Shown here piece by piece: positions 7,792 to 15,532 of a DNA stretch of 29,622 bases. The stretch's first letter is position 1. The number at the start of each line of letters is the position of its first letter. The stretch comes from Bacilli bacterium (GTDB lineage Bacteria > Bacillota_I > Bacilli_A > RFN20 > CAG-826). Position numbers and translations under genes: made by a program. The DNA is taken from assembly GCA_900767605.1 (NCBI GenBank), contig CAAFZT010000021.1:1-29622 (forward strand), written 5' to 3'. The notes under the pieces were generated by a model. The model had not been told where the DNA came from. It made no database searches and saw nothing but the letters and a program-made list of their open reading frames with translations.

Positions 7792-8975
7792 CGAAGAAGA
7801 TTTGGCCCGTTCTAGCGGTATCGCTGCTTTTAAGTGTCTCTTGCGGAGATGCTGGTTTCGACCATTCTTCTTCCCCAAGTATTGATTCATCCGATTCTTT
7901 AAAAGATAAGGAATTTGAAGAGGGGTCCCCTCTCCTTTTCTCCGAATTTTATTTAGGTGAGCTCATTAAGAATCGCGTGGTGGAAGTGGCGAATTTCGGC
8001 ACGGAACCCCTTTCGTTAAAAAATTATTCCATCCGTATCTATCACGGCACGGAGAAAACGACCTCTTATACAATCCCCTTGGGCGATAAAACGTTGCAAC
8101 CGATGGAGACATTCTGCGTTGCTTATTCCCAAATCGAAGAGCAAATCCATTACGACATCGTTTCGGCGGATTTCATGAATAACGGAACCTGGCCCATGGG
8201 CCTATTTCGCGGTGAAACGCGCGTAGATACCCTTGGAGAAATCGGATATACGAATGCCTTTGCTTCTAACGAAGTCATTATTAGGAAAAACGAATATCGT
8301 ATCGGACGGGAAAAAGGGGAACGTTACGATTGGATCGGCTATCCTGCCGGATATTCTTCTAATTTAGGCAACGCGGTTTGCCCCGTTTCGGAAGAAGAAC
8401 TCCTCGCTGGGCCTAAATTGACCGAAGAGCAATTAAAATTACCCTATGCCGTGGATAATAAAGGAACGGGCGGAGCGGTCGAAGTGACGGTGTCCCGTCT
8501 TGGGGATGGCGACACGACCGTATTTAACTACCCCTCCTCCATGAGTGAGTTCCGTGGATGTTCCCTGCGTTATCAAAATATTGATACTCCAGAGGTGCAA
8601 CACGGCAACACCATCCAAGAACAGCCGTGGGGCGAAGCCGCGGCCAAATGGAACAACCAAATCCTTTCTTCCATGAAGCATATTCTGGTTCAAAGCGTGG
8701 AAGGTGGAGCATTGACCGAATCTTTTGGTCGTTTGCTGGGATTTGTCTGGGTAAGCGATAAAGATAATCCCACTGCTTCCGATTACCGCAACCTGAACCA
8801 TTGGACGATTCTAGAGGGGTATTCCAAATACGCCTTTGCCTCCGCTACGTCGATCATGATGTCCGGAGAACTTCGGTATAACAGCTTTTTCGCAGATGCT
8901 AACGCAAGAGGCGTGAAAACGGGAATCCGTCTTTTCGGAGAAAAGGATCCGAATTTTAATTACGATAGGGCTTAA
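7788..8975 (+). CDS. Lipoprotein with lamin-tail domain and C-terminal thermonuclease (SNase-like) domain
   Basis: This 395-residue protein begins MTKKIWPVLAVSLLLSVSC with lipid Cys19. Residues about 48-160 fit a lamin-tail (LTD) domain: LLFSEFYLGE, RVVEVANFGTEPLSLKNYSIRIY, then LQPMETFCVAY. Residues about 229-392 form an SNase-like domain with the catalytic set intact: RLGDGDT (Asp240/Asp242), RYQNIDTPE (Arg261, Asp266, Glu269) and FGRLLGFVWV (Arg315). It shares domain landmarks with the nuclease at 3172 (NIDTPE, EQPWGEAA, DPNFNY) but has an LTD in front instead of OB-like domains behind. LTDs are found fused to secreted bacterial nucleases and are thought to aid anchoring or DNA contact. 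It overlaps the preceding gene by 4 nt and has no good ribosome binding site, so coupling is likely. Confidence 0.83.
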   Translation: MTKKIWPVLAVSLLLSVSCGDAGFDHSSSPSIDSSDSLKDKEFEEGSPLLFSEFYLGELIKNRVVEVANFGTEPLSLKNYSIRIYHGTEKTTSYTIPLGDKTLQPMETFCVAYSQIEEQIHYDIVSADFMNNGTWPMGLFRGETRVDTLGEIGYTNAFASNEVIIRKNEYRIGREKGERYDWIGYPAGYSSNLGNAVCPVSEEELLAGPKLTEEQLKLPYAVDNKGTGGAVEVTVSRLGDGDTTVFNYPSSMSEFRGCSLRYQNIDTPEVQHGNTIQEQPWGEAAAKWNNQILSSMKHILVQSVEGGALTESFGRLLGFVWVSDKDNPTASDYRNLNHWTILEGYSKYAFASATSIMMSGELRYNSFFADANARGVKTGIRLFGEKDPNFNYDRA

Positions 8976-8984
8976 TTCCTTCTA

Positions 8985-9013
8985 TGGACGAAAGAAGCGC
9001 CCACACCTATAAT
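8985..9013 (+). promoter_or_regulatory. Promoter with TGGACG / TATAAT, leaderless start for the gene at 9021
   Basis: TGGACG (8985-8990) and TATAAT (9008-9013) are separated by 17 bp. The -10 ends 7 nt before ATG 9021. The alternative ATG at 9012 lies inside the -10 box and so cannot be the start on this transcript. No ribosome binding site is visible. Confidence 0.65.
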
Positions 9014-9020
9014 GAAAGCA

Positions 9021-9551
9021 ATGAAAACCTACTGCCGTGATTGTTTGAAAAAGAATCCCGAACATCGGGATGTTTGCCGCTCTTGCAAAGAGCCAATGTC
9101 CGATTCATTAAAAGAAGAGGAAGTTCGTCCCATTGTTCAGCGACTCCATAAAAAAGGCAACCTCTACCGCGAAAGAGTGTCCTCCGGGATGTCTTTTGTT
9201 GTCATCGGCCTCACGTTGCTCATCATCGGGATTATCTTCTATTACCTTTCCTTCAAATTGGATCAAAACAATACGGAAGAAGCCGTCTTTATTCTTACCA
9301 CCAGTTGCGCAGAATTCTATGTCTTCGTGATTGGCGTTGGCGTTGGCGGAATCCTATTCTTGTTTGGGGCTGTTTGGGCGATTTTGTGGTCTTATCGCCG
9401 TCGCGAGATTTATCACGATGTGGATGAAATCCGCAAAAACCTTTCTCTCACCGTTTCCTCTACCCCGCTTATCTTTGTGGTGTGGTGGAGAAAGCTTAGC
9501 CAATTCATTCTTCGCACCACGTACCGCTGGTCGAGAAAGAAGGCGCGCTAA
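9021..9551 (+). CDS. Zinc-ribbon membrane protein of unknown function
   Basis: 176 residues from the chosen ATG. The N-terminus holds a short zinc ribbon, MKTYCRDCLKKNPEHRDVCRSC, with two CxxC pairs. A linker follows, then two strong transmembrane segments: one around MSFVVIGLTLLIIGIIFYYL and one around VFVIGVGVGGILFLFGAVWAIL. The C-terminus is basic (RRREIY, RWSRKKAR). The N-terminal ribbon resembles the zinc_ribbon modules on many small Bacillota membrane proteins of unknown role. The start at 9021 is preferred over ATG 9012 because 9012 falls within the promoter. It sits in a run of envelope and lipoprotein genes, each with its own promoter or overlapping its neighbour. Confidence 0.7.
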   Translation: MKTYCRDCLKKNPEHRDVCRSCKEPMSDSLKEEEVRPIVQRLHKKGNLYRERVSSGMSFVVIGLTLLIIGIIFYYLSFKLDQNNTEEAVFILTTSCAEFYVFVIGVGVGGILFLFGAVWAILWSYRRREIYHDVDEIRKNLSLTVSSTPLIFVVWWRKLSQFILRTTYRWSRKKAR

Positions 9552-9577
9552 CGCAGGATTCACCCTGGCTAGCAACA

Positions 9578-9606
9578 TTGAAACATCGGGATTAAAAAAT
9601 TATACT
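9578..9606 (+). promoter_or_regulatory. Strong promoter TTGAAA-17-TATACT, leaderless start for 9614
   Basis: TTGAAA (9578-9583), a 17-bp spacer and TATACT (9601-9606) make a near-consensus housekeeping promoter. The -10 ends 7 nt before ATG 9614, and the intervening bases (AAAACCA) contain no Shine-Dalgarno sequence. This is the clearest case of a leaderless arrangement in the window. Confidence 0.75.
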
Positions 9607-9613
9607 AAAACCA

Positions 9614-10309
9614 ATGGAAAACACAGTTTCGGTAACCTCGGAGAAGAAAGAAGAAGCCAAGGAGACTTTCTTCCGTTTCGAGAAGGATGCGCTTCGTCGT
9701 GTCGGCGTTATTTTACGCCTCCTCTCCATTCCTGTGGCGTTAATTGGAATCTTGTTGGCCATCATTTTGCCAACGGTAACGATTGAATACGCGAATTATT
9801 CGCAATCCACCACCTTTCCTGTTGGAAGAGTGGATTCCTTCGTTCCCGAATTGATTCCGGGTTATCAAGCTTTATTTGGCAACGGATGCTTCTATTACTA
9901 CGCGAAAATGAATGGCGGGCCGACCCTTCTTTATACAGCGGAAGCTTCGCCTAACTGGATTCTTATCACCGTTTTCGCCATTTGCTTGCTTTGCTGTGGT
10001 TTGGTCTTCTGCATCACTTTCTCTAAAAAGATGGAAAAGTGGTCCAAGCTTGCCACCTTGCTTTATTTTGTCACGGGTCTTGCGGTTTTAGCTTCACCCG
10101 TATTCTTCATGGTAACCAACAATTTCGGAAATACTTCTGCGGTGAAAACCGGCGATTTGGGGCATTATGTAGTCTACGATTCCCTTTATTGTCATGATGC
10201 CTATGGTGCGATCGTCAGCTTTGCTATTTTAACGGTTGCGGCGATTCTCTTCGCCGTTGGAACCAACCGCGAAATGGCCGGCGGAGATAACAGGAGCGCT
10301 CAAGAATGA
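9614..10309 (+). CDS. Four-helix membrane protein of unknown function
   Basis: 231 residues. A charged cytoplasmic N-terminus (SEKKEEAKE) is followed by predicted transmembrane segments at about 30-53, 114-136, 146-168 and 197-216. A large loop of about 60 residues, rich in aromatic and Gly residues, lies between the first two (VDSFVPELIPGYQALFGNG...YYYAK). Cysteines cluster in segment 2 (ICLLCC). I do not recognise the family. It overlaps the next lipoprotein gene by 4 nt (ATGA), which suggests the two proteins work together at the membrane. Confidence 0.72.
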   Translation: MENTVSVTSEKKEEAKETFFRFEKDALRRVGVILRLLSIPVALIGILLAIILPTVTIEYANYSQSTTFPVGRVDSFVPELIPGYQALFGNGCFYYYAKMNGGPTLLYTAEASPNWILITVFAICLLCCGLVFCITFSKKMEKWSKLATLLYFVTGLAVLASPVFFMVTNNFGNTSAVKTGDLGHYVVYDSLYCHDAYGAIVSFAILTVAAILFAVGTNREMAGGDNRSAQE

Positions 10310-11133
10310 AAAAACAAACTCTATTCCTCGGGCTGGCTGCCCTTTCTTCCGCGGCTCTATCTTCCTGCGGAACCAAAAACGATTCGAAAATCGTCACGGA
10401 CCTTGCCGATTTTATCGATGTTGCTGCGGTCGCCGATTTAAAAATCGCTTCTTCCAACGTTGTGGAACATAAAACCCAAACGGACACGGGCGACAATAAA
10501 AACCCAGGCGTTACTCGTAAGGCAGCTTATTACCAAGATGGAAATTTCTCCATCTCGACGTCGTCGGATAACCACATTGGCTATACGTTGAAAGGCGATG
10601 CTTTTGAACAATACCTCCTCATCGATAGCAAAAAGAACACGGGCACAATCTATAACAACGCTTCCGCCTTGGACGCGGAACGCGCCATCGTCTCTTCTTT
10701 GCTAAAGTCCGAATACGAAACTCTTCTTGGCCGTTATAACGACATGAAGAGCTATGTGGGCAAATCGGCGTCGGAAATCGGATTTGATTCCTATTCGCTC
10801 CGCCGCTCCATTGCCTCGACTGTTGCTGGCTATGTTTTCCAAGGCTATAAGAGCGAAGAAAATGCCAAAACGGAAACCTATCGCTATATTACGATGGACA
10901 AAATTAATGGTGTTTGGGCCATCACCAATTACACGGAACGCATTACCAAGGTGATTGCTGACCCTGGAAAATCCACGTCTACGACCAATTACGATATCTC
11001 GGAAGCGACTTTATCCATCGTGGATAAATACCCTGTGGCTTCTATTGGCTTATCGACCTATACCCTTACGGTGGATGGCATGACTGCTGGTGACATCGTG
11101 TTCACGGACGACATCCCCTTAACGAAAAAATAA
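10306..11133 (+). CDS. Lipoprotein of unknown function
   Basis: 275 residues with lipoprotein signal MKKQTLFLGLAALSSAALSSC (Cys21). The mature protein is rich in Ser, Thr and Tyr and shows repeated beta-strand patterns (GYTLKGDAFEQYLLID, YRYITMDKINGVWAITNYTERIT, ATLSIVDKYPVASIGLSTYTLTVDG). No family or active site is recognised. Its start overlaps the stop of the four-helix membrane protein, and AGGAG about 10 nt upstream gives it a ribosome binding site. A strong terminator follows. The pairing of an integral membrane protein with a surface lipoprotein is the main functional hint. Confidence 0.72.
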   Translation: MKKQTLFLGLAALSSAALSSCGTKNDSKIVTDLADFIDVAAVADLKIASSNVVEHKTQTDTGDNKNPGVTRKAAYYQDGNFSISTSSDNHIGYTLKGDAFEQYLLIDSKKNTGTIYNNASALDAERAIVSSLLKSEYETLLGRYNDMKSYVGKSASEIGFDSYSLRRSIASTVAGYVFQGYKSEENAKTETYRYITMDKINGVWAITNYTERITKVIADPGKSTSTTNYDISEATLSIVDKYPVASIGLSTYTLTVDGMTAGDIVFTDDIPLTKK

Positions 11134-11148
11134 ACATTTCCGAAACTT

Positions 11149-11173
11149 ACGCCCTGGAAACGGGGCGTTTTTT
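11149..11173 (+). terminator. Rho-independent terminator
   Basis: ACGCCCTG (11149-11156) pairs fully with CGGGGCGT (11161-11168), with one T-G wobble, around a GAAA tetraloop; TTTTTT follows. It ends the 9614-11133 pair. Confidence 0.92.
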
Positions 11174-11174
11174 A

Positions 11175-11203
11175 ATGACAAAAAAGCAATCCGCCATCAT
11201 AAT
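11175..11203 (+). promoter_or_regulatory. Promoter ATGACA-17-CATAAT, leaderless start for 11212
   Basis: ATGACA (11175-11180, five of six consensus bases), a 17-bp spacer and CATAAT (11198-11203). The -10 ends 8 nt before ATG 11212. GGTGAT precedes the ATG but lies downstream of, or at, the predicted start of transcription. Confidence 0.65.
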
Positions 11204-11211
11204 GGTGATGT

Positions 11212-11652
11212 ATGGATAACAAACCGACCAAAGCGTTTGTACAACGCGTTTTAGGCGCATTGAAGCGCACAAATCGTAAAGTCGTCACCTTAGATGCCCT
11301 TTCTCGTTTGGTGGGGCTTTATCCGGATGTCTTGGGCGACGCCTTATCTTATTTTGAACCGATGATTCGCATGGATTCGGGCATTAACTGCCGCGATTTA
11401 GAACCGGCTTTGCGCGCTTATCTAGAAATCCCCATGGAAAAACCAAAGAAGCGGAAGAAGGAGAGCATCCGCGTTTCCAAGAAAACCTTGAATTCCTACG
11501 CTTCTATCGCTGATTTTATTTACAAGGAAATGACGAATGTCGGCGGGCTTGTGGATACCGCCTCGTCTTTAGACGACGAAAAGCTCACCATTTTAAAACG
11601 CCTCGTCGATCGCGAATTGAAGAAGCGGTCGAAGGAAGAAAGAAAAAAGTAA
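11212..11652 (+). CDS. Small protein with a Rex-type winged-helix domain lacking an NAD-binding domain
   Basis: 146 residues. Residues about 8-72 (RVLGALKRTNRKVVTLDALSR, LVGLYPDVLGDALSYFEPM, GINCRDLEPALRAYL) follow the order of the N-terminal DNA-binding domain of the redox repressor Rex: a helix, then a TLDALSRLVGL helix-turn-helix, a D.LSYF recognition end, and a G.N...L wing. Rex itself continues into a Rossmann NADH-binding domain; here the protein instead has a Lys/Arg-rich segment (KPKKRKKESIRVSKK) and a short helical tail ending KKRSKEERKK. If the match is right this is a DNA-binding protein with no NADH sensor. It lies directly upstream of pyruvate:ferredoxin oxidoreductase, whose relatives are Rex targets in many Bacillota. 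Other possibilities include an unrelated winged helix. Confidence 0.6.
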   Translation: MDNKPTKAFVQRVLGALKRTNRKVVTLDALSRLVGLYPDVLGDALSYFEPMIRMDSGINCRDLEPALRAYLEIPMEKPKKRKKESIRVSKKTLNSYASIADFIYKEMTNVGGLVDTASSLDDEKLTILKRLVDRELKKRSKEERKK

Positions 11653-11664
11653 TTCTCGTTTATC

Positions 11665-11690
11665 AAGTTAGTTGAAATTAACTTTTGTTT
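11665..11690 (+). terminator. Weak AT-rich hairpin, possible terminator
   Basis: AAGTTA (11665-11670) and TAACTT (11679-11684) form a six-pair AT-rich stem with an 8-nt loop, followed by TTGTTT. It lies 12 nt behind the stop at 11652. It could be a weak terminator or a protein-binding inverted repeat ahead of the next promoter. Confidence 0.3.
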
Positions 11691-11713
11691 CCGTTAATCT
11701 ATTTTTAAGCAAG

Positions 11714-11723
11714 TCCTTAAGGA
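11714..11723. promoter_or_regulatory. Perfect 10-bp palindrome just upstream of the PFOR promoter
   Basis: TCCTTAAGGA is self-complementary and ends 20 bp before the -35 box of the PFOR promoter. That position suits an activator or repressor site, but the length is modest and the regulator is unknown. Confidence 0.25.
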
Positions 11724-11743
11724 AGTTGTTTCCTTTTAACGCC

Positions 11744-11772
11744 TTGAAGAAGCGAAATCATCCTCCTATACT
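11744..11772 (+). promoter_or_regulatory. PFOR promoter TTGAAG-17-TATACT
   Basis: TTGAAG (11744-11749), a 17-bp spacer and TATACT (11767-11772). The predicted transcript begins near 11779, followed by AAGGAGA at 11782-11788 and ATG 11802. Unlike several neighbours, this gene has an ordinary leader with a ribosome binding site. Confidence 0.75.
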
Positions 11773-11801
11773 TTCATCGTTAAGGAGAATTTCCACGAAC
11801 T

Positions 11802-14800
11802 ATGTCTGAAATCAAAAAGACGATGAAGTCCGTCGACGGCAATACCGCGGCGGCGATGGAAAGCTACTACTTCACTGAAGTAGCGGCGATCTACCCGATT
11901 ACTCCCTCATCCCCGATGGCGGAGAATGTCGACATCTTTGCTTCTAAAGGCCAGAAAAACTTCTTTGGCCAACCCGTCAAACTTGTCGAAATGCAATCTG
12001 AGGCTGGTGCCTCTGGCGCTGTTCACGGCGCTCTTCAAGGCGGAGCTTTGGCCACGACCTACACGGCTTCCCAAGGCCTCCTCTTAATGATTCCGAACAT
12101 CTACAAATGGTGCGGTGAATTGCTTCCTGCGGTCTTACACGTTTCCGCTCGTAGCCTTGCCACCCGCGCCCTTTCGATTTTCGGCGACCACCAAGACATC
12201 TATGCGATCCGTCAAACCGGCATCACGATGATTTGCTCGAACTCGGTCCAAGAAATCGCTGACCTCGCCCCCGTGGCTCACTTGGTCGCGATCGAATCTT
12301 CTCGTCCGGTTTGCCATTTCTTCGATGGCTTCCGTACCTCTCACGAAGTCCAAAACGTGGAATTCGTGGACGAAGAAGAATGGAAGAAACTTCTTCCGAT
12401 GGACAAAGTCGAAGCTTTCCGTGCCCGTGCTTTGAACCCCCACACCCACGCGGTTACCCGCGGCGGTGCGGAAAATGACGATATCTATTTCCAGGCTGTC
12501 GAAAGCCAAAACGGCAAAGTCGAAGACGTCCTCAATGCCGCGGTTAAGTACTTCAAAGAAGCGAGCCGCCTCACCGGGCGTAACTATGCTCCGTTTGTCT
12601 ATTATGGCGACAAGAACGCGGATCGCGTCATCATCGCGATGGGCTCGGTCACCGAAACCGCGACCGAAGTCGTGGACGAACTCAACCGCCGTGGCGAACA
12701 CGTTGGTTTGGTCCGTGTCCACCTCTATCGCCCGTTCTCCAGCAAATTCCTTTCCGAAGCTATTCCTGCTTCCGTTAAGAAAATCGCCGTCCTCGACCGC
12801 ACGAAAGAACTCGGCGCGGAAGGCGAACCGCTTTATCTCGACGTTTTGGCCGCTTTGGCCGCGGAAGGACGTTCCGATATCCAAGTCATCGGCGGACGTT
12901 ATGGCCTTTCTTCCAAAGACACCCAGCCGAAGGACGTCAAGTCTGTTTATGACTTCCTCAACGCGGAAAAGAACTGGAATGGGTTCACGGTTGGCATCAA
13001 GGACGATGTGACCCATCTCTCCATCCCCGTTGATGAAACCTTCACGGTTCCTTCCACCTGCACGAGCTGCCTCTTCTATGGCCTTGGCAGCGATGGCACG
13101 GTCTCGGCGAACAAGAGCTCCGTCAAGATCATTGGCGACGCCACCCACCAATACGCGCAGGCCTATTTCCAATATGACTCCCGCAAAGCCGGTGGTACGA
13201 CTCGTAGCCACCTCCGTTTCGGAAAAGACCCGATCCATTCCGAATATTACGTCAAGAACGCGGACTTCATCTCCTGCTCCCTTGACACCTATATCTTCAA
13301 ATTCGACATCATTGCCAATTTGAAGAAAGGCGGAACCTTCTTGCTCAACACCTCCATGGATGATGAGACCCTCATCAAATCCATGCCGAACCGCATGAAG
13401 CACCTCCTCGCGGAGAAAGAAGCCAAGTTCTACGTCATCGACGCGAACAAGCTCGCGATGGAAGCCCACATGGGCCGCCACACGAACACCACCCTCCAAG
13501 CGGCCTTCTTCAAGCTTTCTCCTTCCATCATGCCGTATGAACAAGCGGAAGAATGGATGAAGAAATTCGCCAAGAAGTCCTATGAAAAGAAGGGTATGGA
13601 CATCGTTGAGAACAACTACAAAGCCATCGAAACCGGTGCCCAAGGCCTCCACCAAATCGCGATTGACCCCGAATGGATCAAACTCGATACCAAGAAAGTC
13701 ATCGAAGATACGGGCGACACCTATTATGACGAATATGTTTCCGTCATTGATCGCCTTGATGGCGATGAACTCCCGACCTCTGCCTTCCTCAAGCACGAAC
13801 TTGCTGATGGCACGATGAACGAGAACATCACCTTCCGTCAAAAGCGCGCGATTGCCGACCGCGTTCCTGTCTGGAATCCGGAAAACTGCATCGCCTGCAA
13901 CCAATGCGCCTTCGTTTGCCCCCACGCGACCATCCGTCCGTATTTGATCAGCGACGAAGAATTGAAGAATGCTCCGGCAGAAGTTGCTGCCAAACTCATG
14001 GACTACAAGCTCGTCAAGGGCGTGAAGTACCGCATCACGGTTGCCACCGAAGACTGCATCGGCTGCGGACTCTGCGTTGCGGAATGCAACAAGAACAAAG
14101 CCATTGATATGGCGGCCCAAAAAGCTGGCGTCAAACCCGACACTTCCAAATATGCCCTTCGCATGGCGGATGCTCACGCGAACCACACGGAGCAAAAAGC
14201 GGCGGATTACCTCTATGCCCACTGCACCGACAAGAGCGGATTGCTCGCTCCGGCGATGCAAAACACCGTCATCGGCGTTGGCTTCAAGAAGCCGTACATG
14301 GAAGTTAGCGGCGCCTGCGCTGGTTGCGGCGAAGCTCCGTACTATCGCATCGTTTCCCAACTCTTTGGCAAAGACATGCTCGTTGCTAATGCTACGGGTT
14401 GTTCCTCCATCTATTGCGGCTCGACCCCGTTGACCCCGTTTGTTAACGACAACGGCAAAGACGGTGTTGCCTGGGCCAACTCCCTCTTCGAAGATAACGC
14501 GGAATATGGCTTTGGTATGCGTATTGCTACGGATGCTAAACTCGCCACCATCTGCAACATCCTCAAGGCGGCTAAAGCCAATGTGGAACCCGAACTTCAA
14601 GCGGTGATCGATGATTACTTCGCCCACATCAAGGATCGCGACTACGTCAAGACCATTGCTCCGAAGCTCGTCGAACTCGTCAAAGCCTCCAAAGACGAAG
14701 GCGTCAAGGAAGTTCTCGCCTATGAGCGTGACCTCGTTGACAAGTCGGTTTGGATCATCGGCGGCGACGGCTGGAGCTACGATATCGGCTACGGCGGAGT

Positions 14801-15392
14801 CGACCATGTCATGGCCAACGAAGCGGACGTGAACATCCTCGTTCTCGACACCGAAGTCTATTCCAACACCGGCGGACAGGCCTCCAAGTCCTCGCAAACC
14901 GGCTCCATCAACAAATTCACCGCTTCTGGTAAGAAAGAAGCGAAGAAGAACTTGCCGCTTATGGCGATGGCCTATGGCCACGTCTATGTCGGCTGCATTG
15001 CTTTGGGTGCCAACCCCGCTGCGGCGATCAAAGTCCTCAAGGAAGCCGAATCCTATAACGGCCCGTCCTTGGTCATCTGCTATTGCCCCTGCGCCGAACA
15101 GCACATCAAAGGCGGCTTGGTCAACTCGATCAAAGAAGAGAAGATGGCGGTCGAATGCGGTTACTTCAATTGCTTCCATTATGACCCGCGGCTTGCCGAA
15201 CAAGGCAAGTCCCCGCTTGTCATTGATGGACCGAAGGATCCGGATTACACCAAATTCCGCGACTTCATCATGCATGAAACTCGCTATTCTCAACTCCCGA
15301 TCGTCAACCCCGAACAATCCGAAGAGCTTCTCAATAAGTGCGAAGCCTACGCGAAGAAGCGCTGGGAGATGATCAAGAAATTCGGCGCCTAA
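11802..15392 (+). CDS. nifJ: Pyruvate:ferredoxin (flavodoxin) oxidoreductase
   Basis: A single-chain 1196-residue enzyme of the usual length for the family. It converts pyruvate and CoA to acetyl-CoA and CO2 while reducing ferredoxin or flavodoxin, in the cytoplasm. The N-terminal domain I has AIYPITPSSPMAE and EMQSEAGASGAVHGAL. Two 4Fe-4S motifs of the ferredoxin domain are at about residues 695-710 (CIACNQCAFVCP) and 750-765 (CIGCGLCVAECN). The third cluster begins with GACAGCGEAPYYR near 838 and uses a later Cys near YCPC. The thiamine diphosphate motif is GDGWSYDIGYGG...NTGGQASKSSQTG. All expected cysteines appear present. AAGGAGA lies 13 nt before the start. It is monocistronic between its own promoter and terminator. 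This is the window's main source of reduced ferredoxin. Confidence 0.97.
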   Translation: MSEIKKTMKSVDGNTAAAMESYYFTEVAAIYPITPSSPMAENVDIFASKGQKNFFGQPVKLVEMQSEAGASGAVHGALQGGALATTYTASQGLLLMIPNIYKWCGELLPAVLHVSARSLATRALSIFGDHQDIYAIRQTGITMICSNSVQEIADLAPVAHLVAIESSRPVCHFFDGFRTSHEVQNVEFVDEEEWKKLLPMDKVEAFRARALNPHTHAVTRGGAENDDIYFQAVESQNGKVEDVLNAAVKYFKEASRLTGRNYAPFVYYGDKNADRVIIAMGSVTETATEVVDELNRRGEHVGLVRVHLYRPFSSKFLSEAIPASVKKIAVLDRTKELGAEGEPLYLDVLAALAAEGRSDIQVIGGRYGLSSKDTQPKDVKSVYDFLNAEKNWNGFTVGIKDDVTHLSIPVDETFTVPSTCTSCLFYGLGSDGTVSANKSSVKIIGDATHQYAQAYFQYDSRKAGGTTRSHLRFGKDPIHSEYYVKNADFISCSLDTYIFKFDIIANLKKGGTFLLNTSMDDETLIKSMPNRMKHLLAEKEAKFYVIDANKLAMEAHMGRHTNTTLQAAFFKLSPSIMPYEQAEEWMKKFAKKSYEKKGMDIVENNYKAIETGAQGLHQIAIDPEWIKLDTKKVIEDTGDTYYDEYVSVIDRLDGDELPTSAFLKHELADGTMNENITFRQKRAIADRVPVWNPENCIACNQCAFVCPHATIRPYLISDEELKNAPAEVAAKLMDYKLVKGVKYRITVATEDCIGCGLCVAECNKNKAIDMAAQKAGVKPDTSKYALRMADAHANHTEQKAADYLYAHCTDKSGLLAPAMQNTVIGVGFKKPYMEVSGACAGCGEAPYYRIVSQLFGKDMLVANATGCSSIYCGSTPLTPFVNDNGKDGVAWANSLFEDNAEYGFGMRIATDAKLATICNILKAAKANVEPELQAVIDDYFAHIKDRDYVKTIAPKLVELVKASKDEGVKEVLAYERDLVDKSVWIIGGDGWSYDIGYGGVDHVMANEADVNILVLDTEVYSNTGGQASKSSQTGSINKFTASGKKEAKKNLPLMAMAYGHVYVGCIALGANPAAAIKVLKEAESYNGPSLVICYCPCAEQHIKGGLVNSIKEEKMAVECGYFNCFHYDPRLAEQGKSPLVIDGPKDPDYTKFRDFIMHETRYSQLPIVNPEQSEELLNKCEAYAKKRWEMIKKFGA

Positions 15393-15418
15393 TCGCCATT
15401 TCGAAATCCAAACGTCTA

Positions 15419-15444
15419 GCCTCGGTCTTCGGACCGGGGCTTTT
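15419..15444 (+). terminator. Rho-independent terminator of PFOR
   Basis: GCCTCGGT (15419-15426) pairs with ACCGGGGC (15433-15440), one T-G wobble, around a CTTCGG loop; TTTT follows. Confidence 0.9.
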
Positions 15445-15457
15445 CACATCTAAAGGA

Positions 15458-15493
15458 AAATTGCAAAAATAAAACCATACCCTATTGCAATTT
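15458..15493. promoter_or_regulatory. 9-bp perfect inverted repeat upstream of the kinase operon, candidate operator
   Basis: AAATTGCAA (15458-15466) and TTGCAATTT (15485-15493) are exact reverse complements separated by 18 bp. The second TTGCAA could also serve as a -35 with TAGATT (15508-15513) as -10 at 17 bp, which would place the repeat over the promoter. HipB-type antitoxins bind inverted repeats in their own promoters, so autoregulation by the downstream HTH protein is a reasonable guess. Confidence 0.5.
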
Positions 15494-15532
15494 AACATTG
15501 ATTTCGTTAGATTTGTTTTAAAGGGGGCACGA

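Noticed and set aside
9331..9786. A 151-codon plus-strand frame across the end of the zinc-ribbon gene and the start of the next
   Set aside because: It overlaps two better-supported genes in other frames, has no promoter or ribosome binding site of its own and reads as non-protein-like sequence.
11653..11801. Riboswitch or Rex operator ahead of PFOR
   Set aside because: No known riboswitch core was recognised, and the inverted repeats do not match the Rex consensus (TTGTGAA...TTCACAA).
12135..15317. A 1060-codon open frame on the minus strand opposite PFOR
   Set aside because: It is a shadow of strongly biased codon use in the PFOR gene, which avoids codons that read as stops in this antisense frame. 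Similar long antisense frames lie opposite 3205-4584 and 5346-6800. There is no start signal and no recognisable protein.
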